From the NCBI GenBank assembly GCA_958510875.1, contig OY294068.1:181133411-181197410 (forward strand): a stretch of 64,000 bases of DNA, in the 5' to 3' direction. This DNA comes from Endomychus coccineus (Eukaryota > Arthropoda > Insecta > Coleoptera > Endomychidae). Below the pieces are notes generated by a model. The model saw only the letters and a list, made by a program, of their open reading frames with translations. It did not search any database and was not told the DNA's origin. The position numbers and the translations under genes are program-made. Positions within the stretch are counted from its first letter, which is position 1; every line of letters starts with the position of its first letter. Below, one piece after another: positions 35,205-45,979 of this stretch.

Positions 35205-36046
35205 ATAACGCCCTTTTTCTGATTTTTTTTTACGGTTTACAAAATATTTTTTTTGAAATAGAAAAAAATTGTAAAAATATTTTATTTGCGTGGAAAGTTG
35301 GTATTTTTTAATTCTAATTTTCACTGGATTAAGGCCCTTTTTGTAATTTTTTTACGGCTTACAAAATATTTTTTTTGAAATAGCAAAAATTGTAAAAATA
35401 TTTTATTTGCGTGGAAAGTTGGTATTCTTATTCTACTTTTTACTGGGATTAAGGCCCTTTTTGTGATTTTTTTACGGTTTACAAAATATTTTTTTTGAAA
35501 TAGCAAAAATTGTAAAAATGTTTTATTTGCGTGGAAAGTTGGTATTTTCATTCTACTTTTCACTGGATTAAGGCCCTTTTTGTGATTTTTTTACGGTTTA
35601 CAAAATATTTTTTTTGAAATAGAAAAAAATTGTTAAAATATTTTATTTGTGTGGAAAGTTGGTATTTTTATTCTACTTTTCACTGGATTAAGTAAGGCCC
35701 TTTTTGTGATTTTTTTCCGGTTTACAAAATATTTCTTTTGAAATAGAAAAAAATTTTAAAAATATTTTATTTGCGTGGAAAGTTGGTATTTTTATTCTAC
35801 TTTTCACTGGATTAAGGCCCTTTTTGTGATTTTTTTACGGTTTACAAAATATTTTTTTGAAATAGCGAAAATTGTAAAAATATTTTATTTGCGTGGAAAG
35901 TTGGTTTTTTTTATTCTACTTTTCACTGGATTAAGGCCCTTTTTGTGATTTTTTTACGGTTTACAAAATATTTTTTTTGAAATAGAAAAAAATTGTTAAA
36001 ATATTTTATTTGTGTGGAAAGTTGGTATTTTTATTCTACTTTTCAC
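35205..36046 (+). repeat. Tandem array, about 7 units of about 120 bases
   Basis: Units begin at the 'aaggccctttttgt' landmark at 35331, 35451, 35570, 35694, 35814 and 35933, with a diverged first unit from about 35205. Each contains TTTACGGTTTACAAAATATT, GAAATAG, a poly-A stretch, and 'ttgcgtggaaagttggtat'. Unit lengths are 119-124 bases and similarity between units is high, so amplification is fairly recent. Minus-strand open frames of about 80 codons are repeat artefacts. Confidence 0.92.
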
Positions 36047-39000
36047 TGAATTTTTTTGTCGCCAAAATTTGAAAGCGAAAACCCGTAAAATTGCGATTGC
36101 ACACTGAAAAATGCATATTTTGACTCAAAACGAAATGCATTTTGTAGATTGTGACAAATATTACATAAAATAACCATCAAATCACATTTTGCTATAAATG
36201 CTGAATTTTGGCGGGACTTTGAAAATGTTTGACCTCGGAAAATTAGAGAAATTTTGAGGTTAGAAGATATGAAAAAAAAACAAATTCAAGATACTGTTAG
36301 AGCTTTCCATAACGCGTATTTTGAGCTATTGCAGATCAATTTTCCTTCAGTCGAAGTCTAGATATTCATGTATGCGTGTTTGGGCCTGTAGCTTGCTCAA
36401 TTTTAGGCCCATCGTAAAAATCCGGAAGTGTGGCCTCTTAGCCACATGAAAAATGATAGTTTCAATGATACTTTCAATGATACTTTTTTTTTCTTTGCGC
36501 TCTAGATTTTTTCCAATGATGACTAGGAGGTCACACTTTTGGATTTAGATAGAAAAGGTCATTTACTTTCCATTAAATTTTCTTTTTTACACTATCACAA
36601 AGTAACGGCTTCCACAATTGAATATATTCTATTTAAGATAAAGAAAATGTGTGGTTGGTACTTTTTGGTAATATGGAACATATGAAAATAATTTTAAATT
36701 GTGAAGTTTACAAAATTTGTAAATAACATTTTGCGATATCTTCTGTATAAAAAAACATCAATGTTTAGAGTGTTATTTTCACGATTTGTTCTTCTATTAA
36801 TGACGTGGTTGCAAATTCTAGTATTAGGTACTCGACATTGTTGCGGATTTGTATGTGAACTAAATAAAGATCCGCAATTGGCGTGAAGTTCCTCAAATTG
36901 CCATATAATTTGCATTTGCGGAAGAGGAGACTTTCATTATTAATGAATTAACACATAGTACATTTAGAAACTACTGTCTCAATTACAAAATGTTTGTATA
37001 CCTCCAAAAAAGTGAGAATTATAATTTAAGAGCTTATTTTTCAAAAGCTTTCTTAGGCTCTTATTTAGAATAAAGATATAGTTAGCGATCATATCTTATT
37101 TTTATATTCAAACTGGTTTTGGCATATGTAACTGGGTCAATGTATTCAGTGGGTTCTTTGGTGTTCAATGTTTGATATTGAGCTGATTCCAGATTGGAGC
37201 AAGTTATCAAAAACTTTCTACCGTTGTAAATTTGTAACAAAACTAGGTAGGTAGGTTATATTCATATATTTAGTTATATTCACTTAGATATGTACGAAAT
37301 ATTGCCTTGAATGTATTCCGGAATGTATAATGATAATGTTTAGCACAGTCATTGGAAATAGCAATATCCCTCATTGATGGATAACCTTGAGATAATTTTT
37401 ATTAAAAACGGGCGTTTTTAGCATGATAGAACTTTAAATTGGAATGAAACACATAAAATTTGAACAAATGAACGTAATTTGGGCTTTATTAAATAGAAAA
37501 ACTTTAGACCCCCGTGACTTCCTCTAATGTAGCGCATCCTGTAGGTCCAGCTTTGTAAGGCAAGTAGCTCCTGTTCTGTTTTGTTGGAACAACATCTTCT
37601 CAACATTCATGCGACTCAATTGGGAACGAAATATTATCTTATCATGGTCCTCATTATCATGATCGTAACACGCCAAAATTGGACCTCAACAAAACTTTGC
37701 GATGAAACAATGGGTCAACTTGCGCTTGGTTTTCAGGCCATTGTACTAACACGACTCCGGCGTTAATTCTTGGGCGAATTGGGAGATCTAGAATTGTAAG
37801 GTGTTTTACGTACACTTTTCTATAAGGTGGACGCACAGAGGTCCAATTGCGGCAATATTTCCTTCAGTACGCATTTTTTTCGGCTCACACGGTGATCTAC
37901 ATCAAGTAGCGTAAATGAGGTGCTAAATCGATCCATAGTTCGCAGAAATATTTGTCCGGCAGTACTATAATGTTCATTATAAATTAACACTATTTGCAAT
38001 CGTTGCGCTGGCGTTAATCTTTATATGATAAAATACACTAGATAACTAGTACCAGGACAGTTTCGATCAGAATTTCTATCACGCCGAAAAAACACCCTCC
38101 ATATTCATTTTCTGGGATATCTTGTTCAATTATATTAGTCACTGATTGGTCAGTATTGTATTCTATTTGATATAGCTCTTGTTTTATTTATTTCACAGAT
38201 TCATAAAACTTATGCTTCTGCAAAGTTTGTAAATATGGAAAGTTCCTTGGAACATTTTAATGATTAAATTATTCACACTTTATTCCAGTAATGAAGACGA
38301 AAACATATAATGTCATAAAATAAGCTATTTCTATTTTATTACCTCACAACATATTTGAAGCATGACATCAGAAAATAAGTATATTTTATTTAGTAACAGG
38401 GGAAATTTTTTCAATATTAATCTTTCTGTCTTGCTTTTTTTCTCTTCTAAAAATCAACGTTAATAGGTTTAAGTAAAAATTAATATTATTCTATTTGAAA
38501 CTGGTGATACAAATAATATATGAAGTTGAAATATTATATTAATAATAATGAATGATGTAGATATAACGAAAAACTGATTTTAATTTTCACAACTCATGTT
38601 TTCATGTTTTTGGAAAATGTAAATATTGTATGCATTTATTGTTTGCTTTTGTTGTCCCCATGTGCTAAATCAAGAAGGTTGAGAATTTAATTGTCTGGTT
38701 GTCATACTTGATCAACATAATGTTTATATAAGATTTTATATAATAGCTATTTCTAGAATAAGTATAAGTGAATTATCAGATTTCAAGCATGCCATGGTTG
38801 TTAATTGATTACGAATCCAGTTGATTAACGCTTACAGTACCATAGTACTCATAGAACTATAGACAACTAGAAGGGCCTTGAGTGTTTCATTATGGTTCCG
38901 CTCAGAAACTTGATATAAGGTTATATATAACGAGAAAATGAAATGAAAATCGTTATTATTAATATTTATTCATTGAGAACAGAAACAAAACTTATGGTTC

Positions 39001-40570
39001 AAACTTAGAACTTATTTAGATTTTCACTAATTCAATACATTAAATGCTCGATTAAATGCAATGTGGTATCTGTTTGAAGAAGCTACGGTTTTAGCGAAAC
39101 TAGTTTAATTTAACCTATCAAATTAGTGAAAATCAAAATTCTATCCAATTAAGAATGATTTTTCGCTCACAAATCAAATACATCCTTGAACTATGTAAAC
39201 CAATGGAACCCCCTGAATTGTTTTCAATATCCAGAAAGTTGAATTCAAATAAGCAAGATGTAAATATATGTACAATAAAACATATCTAAATCTCAATGGA
39301 AATACTCACATAATAATGAATTGAAATGTGCTTTACTTTTTGTTTTTGGTGTATTAAATGACATTTCATATAGTCTATCCAATGTGCATGGACAGATTTT
39401 GTGGGCATAAAGCGGCGTTTATATTCACTTGTCCCATCATATGGGAAAATTAAAAGTCACAATGAAAAAATAATATTCAAATATTGCTTATTTCTTCGCT
39501 ACTTCGTAAAAATTTTCCCAGTTAATTTGAATGTCATATAGATTTCAATAGCATACTTGTCAAAATTTAGTTACTATATTGATTTAAGTTTTTGCTAGTT
39601 TCTTTGTCTGCGGAAGCTACTGATGTTGTGCTGAATTGACAATTGCTCCTAGTTCATGATCAATTGTTTTTGATCCGAATATTAAGAGATATTCAATTTT
39701 TCTCCTGAATGAGGACAATGAAACTTTTTGTCCAAAGTTGAATGAATTCATCAAATTTGTATATATTCCGTACAAAACAAATTATAGTTAGATTATGGCC
39801 AACAGATAATACAAATATTTTAAATTGTTCTCTTTTAAGGCGTCACCATTATTTTAACTTCAAGGGTTGTCAAGCAGCACATGTTGTGAATTGGGAATAA
39901 TGCCAAAGATGTTTGAATATCCATTTAGCATATTATTATATATAAGAATCATTTTTATTTCAATTGTAATATTTGCTGTTGAACTGTATATACGTGTATT
40001 GTTTCAAATATTGTGACTTTACTTAGAATTTATTATTTAATAATTTTTTTATAGGCGATAATGTTATTTTGTACTTATATTTTATAAAACGTTACTACCT
40101 GATTTGAATTTTATTGATATTGGTGCGTCTATTGTTGTTTCAATAAAATGTTTTCGCATGGAACCAGTTTTTAATTTTACTATGTTGAGGTTATGTTTCT
40201 CAAGTGAAGCTATAATTGCCGACGTGATTTTTATTTATTCCATTGCTGTGGATTTTTCTAGGACATTCAATAAAAAAATATATCTGATGACTAGGTTTTC
40301 TCTTCATTCTTAAAAGGTAAAAGCACGAGTGAGCTGCAATAAGCAATTTAAAGATTATCCAACATGTATTTAAGTTTTTTCATTTTCAGAAAATTTGTAG
40401 TATTTTTTTTCATGCAATTTTAGGTATACCATTTGTAAATTTTAATATATTTTGAACTATATTAATAGACTATCAAAAAATTAAATGACAGAACACAAAT
40501 AAAATTGCTATTTAGATTAAAAGCGATAGAAAATCATGTAAAATTTCAGATCCAATATCAAAAAAGGTTT
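36047..40570. other. Long intergenic region, no gene recognised
   Basis: About 4.5 kb of A+T-rich sequence between the tandem array and the long palindrome. The open frames present (36694-36915, 37418-37606, 37581-37766, 40104-40313) show no domain, no consistent splice structure and no repeat signature that I recognise. Confidence 0.45.
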
Positions 40571-41482
40571 AAGTCCAGGCTATGAACTGGAAAAAAAAAC
40601 ATGTAAGTTCGAATCAAAATTTTTTTTTGCATTAGCTTCAGGATGTTCTCAGGATCATTAATACACCTTAAAACCTCTTGGGAACCCCAACCCACCCATT
40701 GGGGGCGAAAATGGCCCGAAATCTCCAAGTCTTGAATTGTATTTTCTACAAAAAAAGGTATTTTGGCATTTCGAGTGCACCTAGGGTTTTTTTTGGGTCG
40801 CTGAACACGAATCCGTAGCCAGATTTACTTGCAATCCGTCGTAGGGGTGGTACAATCGACGAAATTGTCCAATTTCGCACCCCTATATGTTATTTTGCAA
40901 ATTACGTGTTTTAGGCATTTCGATTGCACCAAGGTGGTTTTTTTGGTCGCTGAATACGATTCCGAAGCCAGATTTACTCGAATATCATCGTAGGGGTGGG
41001 AAATTTACAAAAATGGCTAATTTGACACGCTTCTAAATTTTTACTATTTTTGCATTTTAAAATTACTTCGGAGTAAACCTGGTTTCGGAACCGTATTCAG
41101 CGACCCAAAAAATCTAGGTGCATTCGAAATTCCAAAAACACGTAAATTGCAAAATAACATATAGGGGTGCGAAATTGGCCAATATTGTCGATTTTACCAC
41201 CCCTACGATAGATTGCAAGTAAATCTGGCTACGGATTCGTGTTCAGCGACCCAAAAAAACCTCCTAGGTGCACTCGAAATGCCTTTTTTTGTTGAAAATA
41301 CAATTCAAGACTTGGAGATTTCGGGCCATTTTCGTCCCCAATGGGTGGGGTTGAGGTTCCCAAGAGGTTTTAAGATGTATGAATGATCCTGAGAACCTCC
41401 TGACGCTAATGCAAAAAAACTTTTTTGATTAGCACTTACGTTTTTTTTTATTATAGCTAAACTCCAGGTTCACAGCCTGGAC
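40571..41482. repeat. Very long palindrome (foldback element) of about 910 bases
   Basis: Outer ends: AGTCCAGGCTATGAACTGGA on the left, and ACTCCAGGTTCACAGCCTGGACT-like on the right. The arms of about 400 bases pair almost throughout, through CCCAACCCACCCATTGGGG, GCCCGAAATCTCCAAGTCTT, GGTCGCTGAACACGAATCCG and TTTCGCACCCCTATATGTTA and their complements, with only a short central spacer near 41000-41050. It lies 560 bases downstream of the DPY30-like stop codon. No protein is encoded. Confidence 0.9.
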
Positions 41483-42043
41483 TATATGGAATAGAATATT
41501 GAAAAGATAAAATAATAGTTCCACAACTGAATGAGTGCCTTCAATTTCTTGAAAAGCATGTAGAAATCAGACAAATCTTTGCAAAAAAAAATTGCCTGGA
41601 TCACATAAATTTTTTTAATTCATGCCTACACTTCACAAGATCATAGCTGTCCCTCTTGAATCTCCATCTAACCTGAAAAAGTTCCGTAACTTATTCTGGA
41701 TGAAGTTGTGCATAAAAATTTACGACACCTACTTTTTTCACAATTTTCAGGTTAAAAGTATTAAAACCCAATGCATAAATTCATTTTAATTTTAATTGAA
41801 ATACACTTATGAACAGATTGGATGAAAATAAAATTAACATATTTATAGTTAAACATTTTATTTTGTTTGTTGTTAAATGTTTACAAAATAAATTTCAAAA
41901 TTTTAATTCTAAATAGCTATGAGATTGAGAACACATGAATGGTGCAATTAATATTTAATAGAGCCGGTTATATAAATTATAATTATATTAAAATTAAAAT
42001 ATCGAGATGTATTTCACTTAAAATTAATAAAATCTGGTCTTCC
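41483..42043. other. 3' flank of the DPY30-like gene
   Basis: A+T-rich; contains the presumed 3' UTR of the minus-strand DPY30-like gene. Nothing else recognised. Confidence 0.4.
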
Positions 42044-45000
42044 TTAGCTCTTATTTTCTGCTTCTGCAGCTGGTGAATTATTCTCTGGAGTTGGCTCGAA
42101 ATTTGATCGATTTTTTAATAAATATGCTGCCAGGGCTGCTATCGGTTCTGGAGGTCGTTCTTTTGCTAAATGTGATAGAGCATTCATAAGTATAGGAACA
42201 ACTGTCTGATCCAAATACTGCCTAGTTGGTAACGAGGCTAGATCAATGCGACTTTTTTTGAGTTGGGCTTCTTGATTTTCCATTTTAAGAGCAGCCTAGA
42301 AGAGGATGCAGGTTACTCACAAACATACAGGCAATGATACCAATAGCTTTTAGCTACCCAAAATTTTGGAAAAATTAAGATTTGATTTTTGTAGTCAATA
42401 AAACTCAATACAATATTTTTCTCCAAATGACAATAAAATTTAATTGAACTCTACATATTTGAAAAATAATATTGATGATTTTTAATATTTATAGGTAATC
42501 AATTTATTCATTAACTAGATTTTGCCTAATTTTTGGTAACTTATTTATAAATTAACCATTCGAAATTAGATGTTACCTTGAATTAACATGTTTTATCATG
42601 GCGCAGACATAATGCTTGAAAATGAAGCACATAATATCTAGCTTAACTTTCTATTTGTCAAACTTTAGGGGTACTTGTGTGTCAATCAAATAATATTTAT
42701 CTACTTTACAAATTAATCTTTGATTGTATAAAATGTGAAGTTTGTCTACCAAAGACTTCATTAGATACAGATGTGCAAGAAAGAACATTATTTCTATATA
42801 TTGGATTCAATTCGATTAAACAGATGAAATGAATGATTTATTTAAATACTAAATTTCACAAAGCTTTGGGGTTACTTTTGAGAAAAATTTCATATTAATA
42901 CAACTATGAGTGTAATTTCTAAGGAAATTTAGTTTGAATGTAACAACACAAGGAAATTGTAAATATTTCAAGTGATTTTGAGTTTCATAATTTGCAACAA
43001 TTTTCATAGTCTTTATGTATGAAGGTTATTGACTCTGGAATGAAAAAGTATATTTTTAATTTTCCTTTTCAAATGAGGAAAAACCACAAATTCAAATACT
43101 AGGCTTATATGAAACTGAACATAAAATATACTTATAATACTCCAGCACATGTATTACCTACCAAAGCTTTGATAACAAATTACAATTGGTCTACTGAATA
43201 AGTACCTTAACGATTTTACAATAAGCCGGTAAACCTGCTAAATTACACACTTCTGATGCACCAGCTTCGTCTTGTAAAAGCGTACAATGATCTCTTTCTG
43301 GAACAGTTCCTGCAACAATTATGTGAAGAGTTAAATTTCAAGAAATTGAAATCTCTTCGAGGATATTCCAACTAACCAATTATTAATTATTATGAACTTT
43401 ATAGTCAACAATCAAACATTTCATCGATTCAATAAAGCCTAAAGTGCTGCGGGCTGCGGGTAACATTACGAACAAATGGAGTTGTATGAAACCACAGAAA
43501 TAGATTTTCGTGAGACAAAATTCATGGCCGAATTGAAATAAATGTTCAATTTTATTAAATGATCTCAAACTAACTATAACTCTAATTTGTAAGGAGCAGA
43601 TTATTAATATATATTATTATGTGGTACGTATACTTGTTTCGTGCATCTCAAATTTTTTTAATGGGATTAGGAGGGTATTCGATAGACTAACTATCGATGT
43701 TTAATCAGCCTTAAAAATGATAACGACTGCCAGACCACAGAACTAGTGGCAAATCAGACTGCCGTGGTCGACGAAAATGCAATAGATAATGGAATCACAT
43801 ACCAGGCACGGTCACATATACAGGTCTGGAATTTATATGTATGACATGATGCTCTTACATGTCGCCAAACTTGTAGTCCCTCGCTCAGCCACCAGCTGAC
43901 GTATCGTTCGAAGTATGTTGTGAGGATTAGGCGCCATATCGTTCAAACACGGTCGTATACGTGCCAGAGAACATCCCTCGCCACCCGTGACGTCTTTTAG
44001 TACTACGCAACAGTTGACGCTTAGCGGACTCACTTCTCACATAGGAAACAACCTCTAAATTCCAGACCTGTATATACGACCGCGATACCATGTGATCATG
44101 CTATTACTCAAGTTAGTGTCGTCTCAAATTGTTAGTCTTGGGCACGGTCGTATTTACAGGTCTGGGAACTCGAAGCTGCTTCCTATGTAAGAAGTGAGTC
44201 CGCTAAGCGTGAACTGTCGCGTAGTACCAAAAGGGTGGCGAATGAGTCGAGGAATGATCTCTGATACGTATACGACCGTGTTCTCTGGCAACTGTCATTG
44301 TTGACTTGTAAACACAAGGGATACCGGCGTTTTTAGAAAAAAATTACGAAACCGTGCATTGTACCGAAAGGCCAAACGGGGTACAAAAGTGTAAAGCAAG
44401 AAACTTCTGTTTTTAAAGTGCCGAAAGATGCGAAAACAGTGGATGCTTGCGATTCCGGAAAGAAATCGTTTTAACGAGGTCTTTCATGTGTGCGTCATGT
44501 ATAACGAAGAAGGGGAAGCTATTTCTAAGGTGAGTAATACACTTTGACAAGAGTAACAGTTCTATTCCTCTCTCAAATCAGAATAGTGAATATTGTGTTA
44601 CGAGAAAAATTATCTTACTTAATAATGTGATTGTTGCCATACTTCGATCCGAGCGCTAGCTGGTGGCTGAGCGAGGGATTAGGAGTTTGGCGGCATGCAA
44701 GAGACTCATGTCAAACATAGAGTCCCAGACCTGTATGTACGACCGTGGTCTGAGATACGTGAGTTAGATCTATGGGTTTTTCAAATTTAACACAGAATAG
44801 GTGTTGTTATAATGCAAAGAATAAAATAAAGGAAGTATTCTCATAGAGATCATGATCATATAGTCCTATATGATCTCTATGAGTATTCTTTGGTTATATT
44901 AATAATTGAATATAAAATATAACCTCTTCGGGTTTCGGCATTCTATTTTGTATTTTCATGATTTGAGGTAATGAATGCTAATTCAGGGAGTAACTAATCA

Positions 45001-45397
45001 TTCAAGCAGTAAAATAGTTTTTAAAGCGGCATAATCTTACTTGATGATTATTAAGTTGAGGTTAATTCAATATTATTAGATCAGAGTTGAGTTTAATCTT
45101 TTTATCGGTTTTGGTATTTGATGTTGACAGGTAGCTTTGACAGTTTTTTTGTTATCTTGTTTCGTTCATGCGAATTTCCAACAGAATTTAGTATCCTGTA
45201 TTATTATAATTAACATTAAATTGAAATTTCAATAGGAACTCACCGCACAAAACTCTGACCTTGGTTTCAGGCTCGCGGACTTGGTATGTTGGTGGCAAGT
45301 CTTCCTTACTCAAATTGTCTTTTGTTCTCAAAACACTGCTTGTACTTTCAAACTCATCCATGTTCATATTCGCATTTGGCAGTTCTTTTGCACTCAT
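42044..45397 (-). CDS. DPY30-like protein, three exons
   Basis: Exons, 5' to 3': 45397-45244, 43309-43206 and 42295-42044. Each junction is GT-AG and the phases join, giving 169 residues. The last exon carries the Dpy-30 motif at about residues 102-152 ([20 protein letters not shown], then [20 protein letters not shown]), a helical dimerisation module. In the family it docks DPY30 on ASH2L in MLL/SET1 H3K4 methyltransferase complexes; related proteins use it in dynein or radial-spoke assemblies. The N-terminal 86 residues ([12 protein letters not shown]…, then [12 protein letters not shown]…, ending PAYCKIVK) are not part of canonical DPY30, which is about 100 residues. Skipping exon 2 would shift the frame. 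Met91 in exon 3 could start a short canonical form. Intron 1 holds repeat D and two P-like elements. It starts 101 bases from APC11 on the opposite strand. Confidence 0.88.
43346..44142 (+). repeat. Repeat D, copy 1, interrupted by a P-like MITE
   Basis: From AAATCTCTTCGAGGATATTC onward this matches 48549-49172 nearly base for base for about 450 bases (landmarks ATTCCAACTAACCAATTATT, GAACAAATGGAGTTGTATGA, GTGGTCGACGAAAATGCAAT). It is broken at 43806 by a family B copy and resumes at about 44093 with TCATGCTATTACTCAAGTTA. It ends where a second family B copy starts. It lacks a stretch of about 75 bases found in copy 2. No recognised coding content. In intron 1 of the DPY30-like gene. Confidence 0.8.
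43807..44084 (+). mobile_element. Family B P-like MITE in repeat D
   Basis: Starts CACGGTCACATATACAGG and ends CCTGTATATACGACCGCG. Flanking 8-mers ataccagg (43799-43806) and ataccatg (44085-44092) match at 7/8. The body closely matches the copy at 11152 (CGCTCAGCCACCAGCTG, GGATTAGGCGCCATATCGTT), and no THAP exon remains. Its position inside repeat D gives independent proof of insertion, because the other D copy is uninterrupted. Confidence 0.87.
44143..44747 (+). mobile_element. Family B P-like element retaining a THAP exon
   Basis: Ends are CACGGTCGTATTTACAGG and CCTGTATGTACGACCGTG. It is inverted relative to the copies at 11152 and 43807. The flanks gtcttggg and gtctgaga match at only 5/8; the intact sequence in repeat D copy 2 reads gtctttgg, so the duplication has decayed. 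At about 605 bases it is the longest family B copy in the window and includes the THAP exon (44337-44529) plus intron-like sequence after its donor. Confidence 0.82.
44337..44529 (+). pseudogene. THAP exon remnant with splice donor
   Basis: The frame reads [18 protein letters not shown], then [13 protein letters not shown] single extra A shifts the frame, after which it continues [20 protein letters not shown], then EEGEAISK, up to a perfect AAG|GTGAGT donor at 44530. Compared with the copy at 1901-2066, the second zinc Cys has become Gly and the downstream C-x2-H reads C-V-M-Y. The zinc site is therefore destroyed, but the P-like/THAP origin remains clear. Confidence 0.75.
44834..44888. repeat. 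Short hairpin, CATAGAGATCAT arms
   Basis: AGTATTCTCATAGAGATCAT pairs with ATGATCTCTATGAGTATTCT. The stem core is the same as the hairpin at 10547-10582, but the loop differs. Confidence 0.7.
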
Positions 45398-45498
45398 TTT
45401 GACTTTTCTATTTTAGTGGACAGAAGAGGAAATGACATTTAAATAATAATTTATCTGTTCTGTCAGTTGTCACTACCTTCAAATGTTTCTGTGGAAAT
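45398..45498. promoter_or_regulatory. Bidirectional promoter region, DPY30-like / APC11
   Basis: Only 101 bases separate the two divergent start codons, so both promoters and 5' UTRs must overlap here or lie partly within the genes. I see no TATA box. Two divergently transcribed housekeeping-type genes sharing one short gap is typical of a bidirectional promoter; co-regulation is an inference. Confidence 0.6.
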
Positions 45499-45979
45499 AT
45501 GAAGTTATCAATTAAAAGTAAGTAGTTGCCTTAGCAAGAGCAAAATTAACTGAAATTCAGAAGCTGCCAATATTTAAATTTTTACGTATTCCTGTTTTCG
45601 AGAGTAGTAACCTTTTCTGTTGCAAATATTGTTAGATATTTTCAAATATAATCTTGTGAAGGATATTGTATTGTCCAGAATCAAAATATTTGTATCTAAC
45701 AGAATACTTAACTTATTCTGATGAATCGTTTTTGTTCAAGATTGGATTGGCGTAGCTTCATGGAAATGGGTGGCGAATGATGACAATTGTGGTATTTGTC
45801 GCATGGCTTTTGATGGTTGTTGCCCCGATTGCAAATTACCAGGAGACGATTGCCCACTCGTTTGGGGACAGTGTTCACATTGCTTTCATATGCATTGCAT
45901 TGTGAAGTGGCTTCAATCACAGCCGGTCAATCAACAATGTCCTATGTGCAGACAAGAGTGGAAATTCAACAATAAATAA
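45499..45979 (+). CDS. APC11: Anaphase-promoting complex subunit 11 (RING-H2), two exons
   Basis: Exon 1 is only 19 nt (45499-45517, MKLSIK plus one base), followed by a GTAAGT donor. Exon 2 is 45741-45979. The joined protein is 85 residues, against 84 in human. The N-terminal strand [20 protein letters not shown] is typical of APC11, as is the complete zinc set: C23, C26, C34, C37, C44, C51, H53, H56, H58, C59, C73 and C76 ([27 protein letters not shown]). It is the catalytic RING of the APC/C E3 ligase, which pairs with the APC2 cullin and recruits E2 enzymes to ubiquitinate cyclin B and securin. An AATAAA poly(A) signal overlaps the stop codon (45971-45976), so the 3' UTR is likely very short. 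Confidence 0.95.

Noticed and set aside
35082..35563. Two minus-strand frames of about 80 codons
   Set aside because: Both are produced by the 120-base tandem repeat read without stops; Lys/Phe-rich composition mirrors the A/T runs.
37418..37766. Overlapping short frames on both strands with some protein-like composition
   Set aside because: No catalytic or domain motif could be read, and no terminal repeats were found around them.
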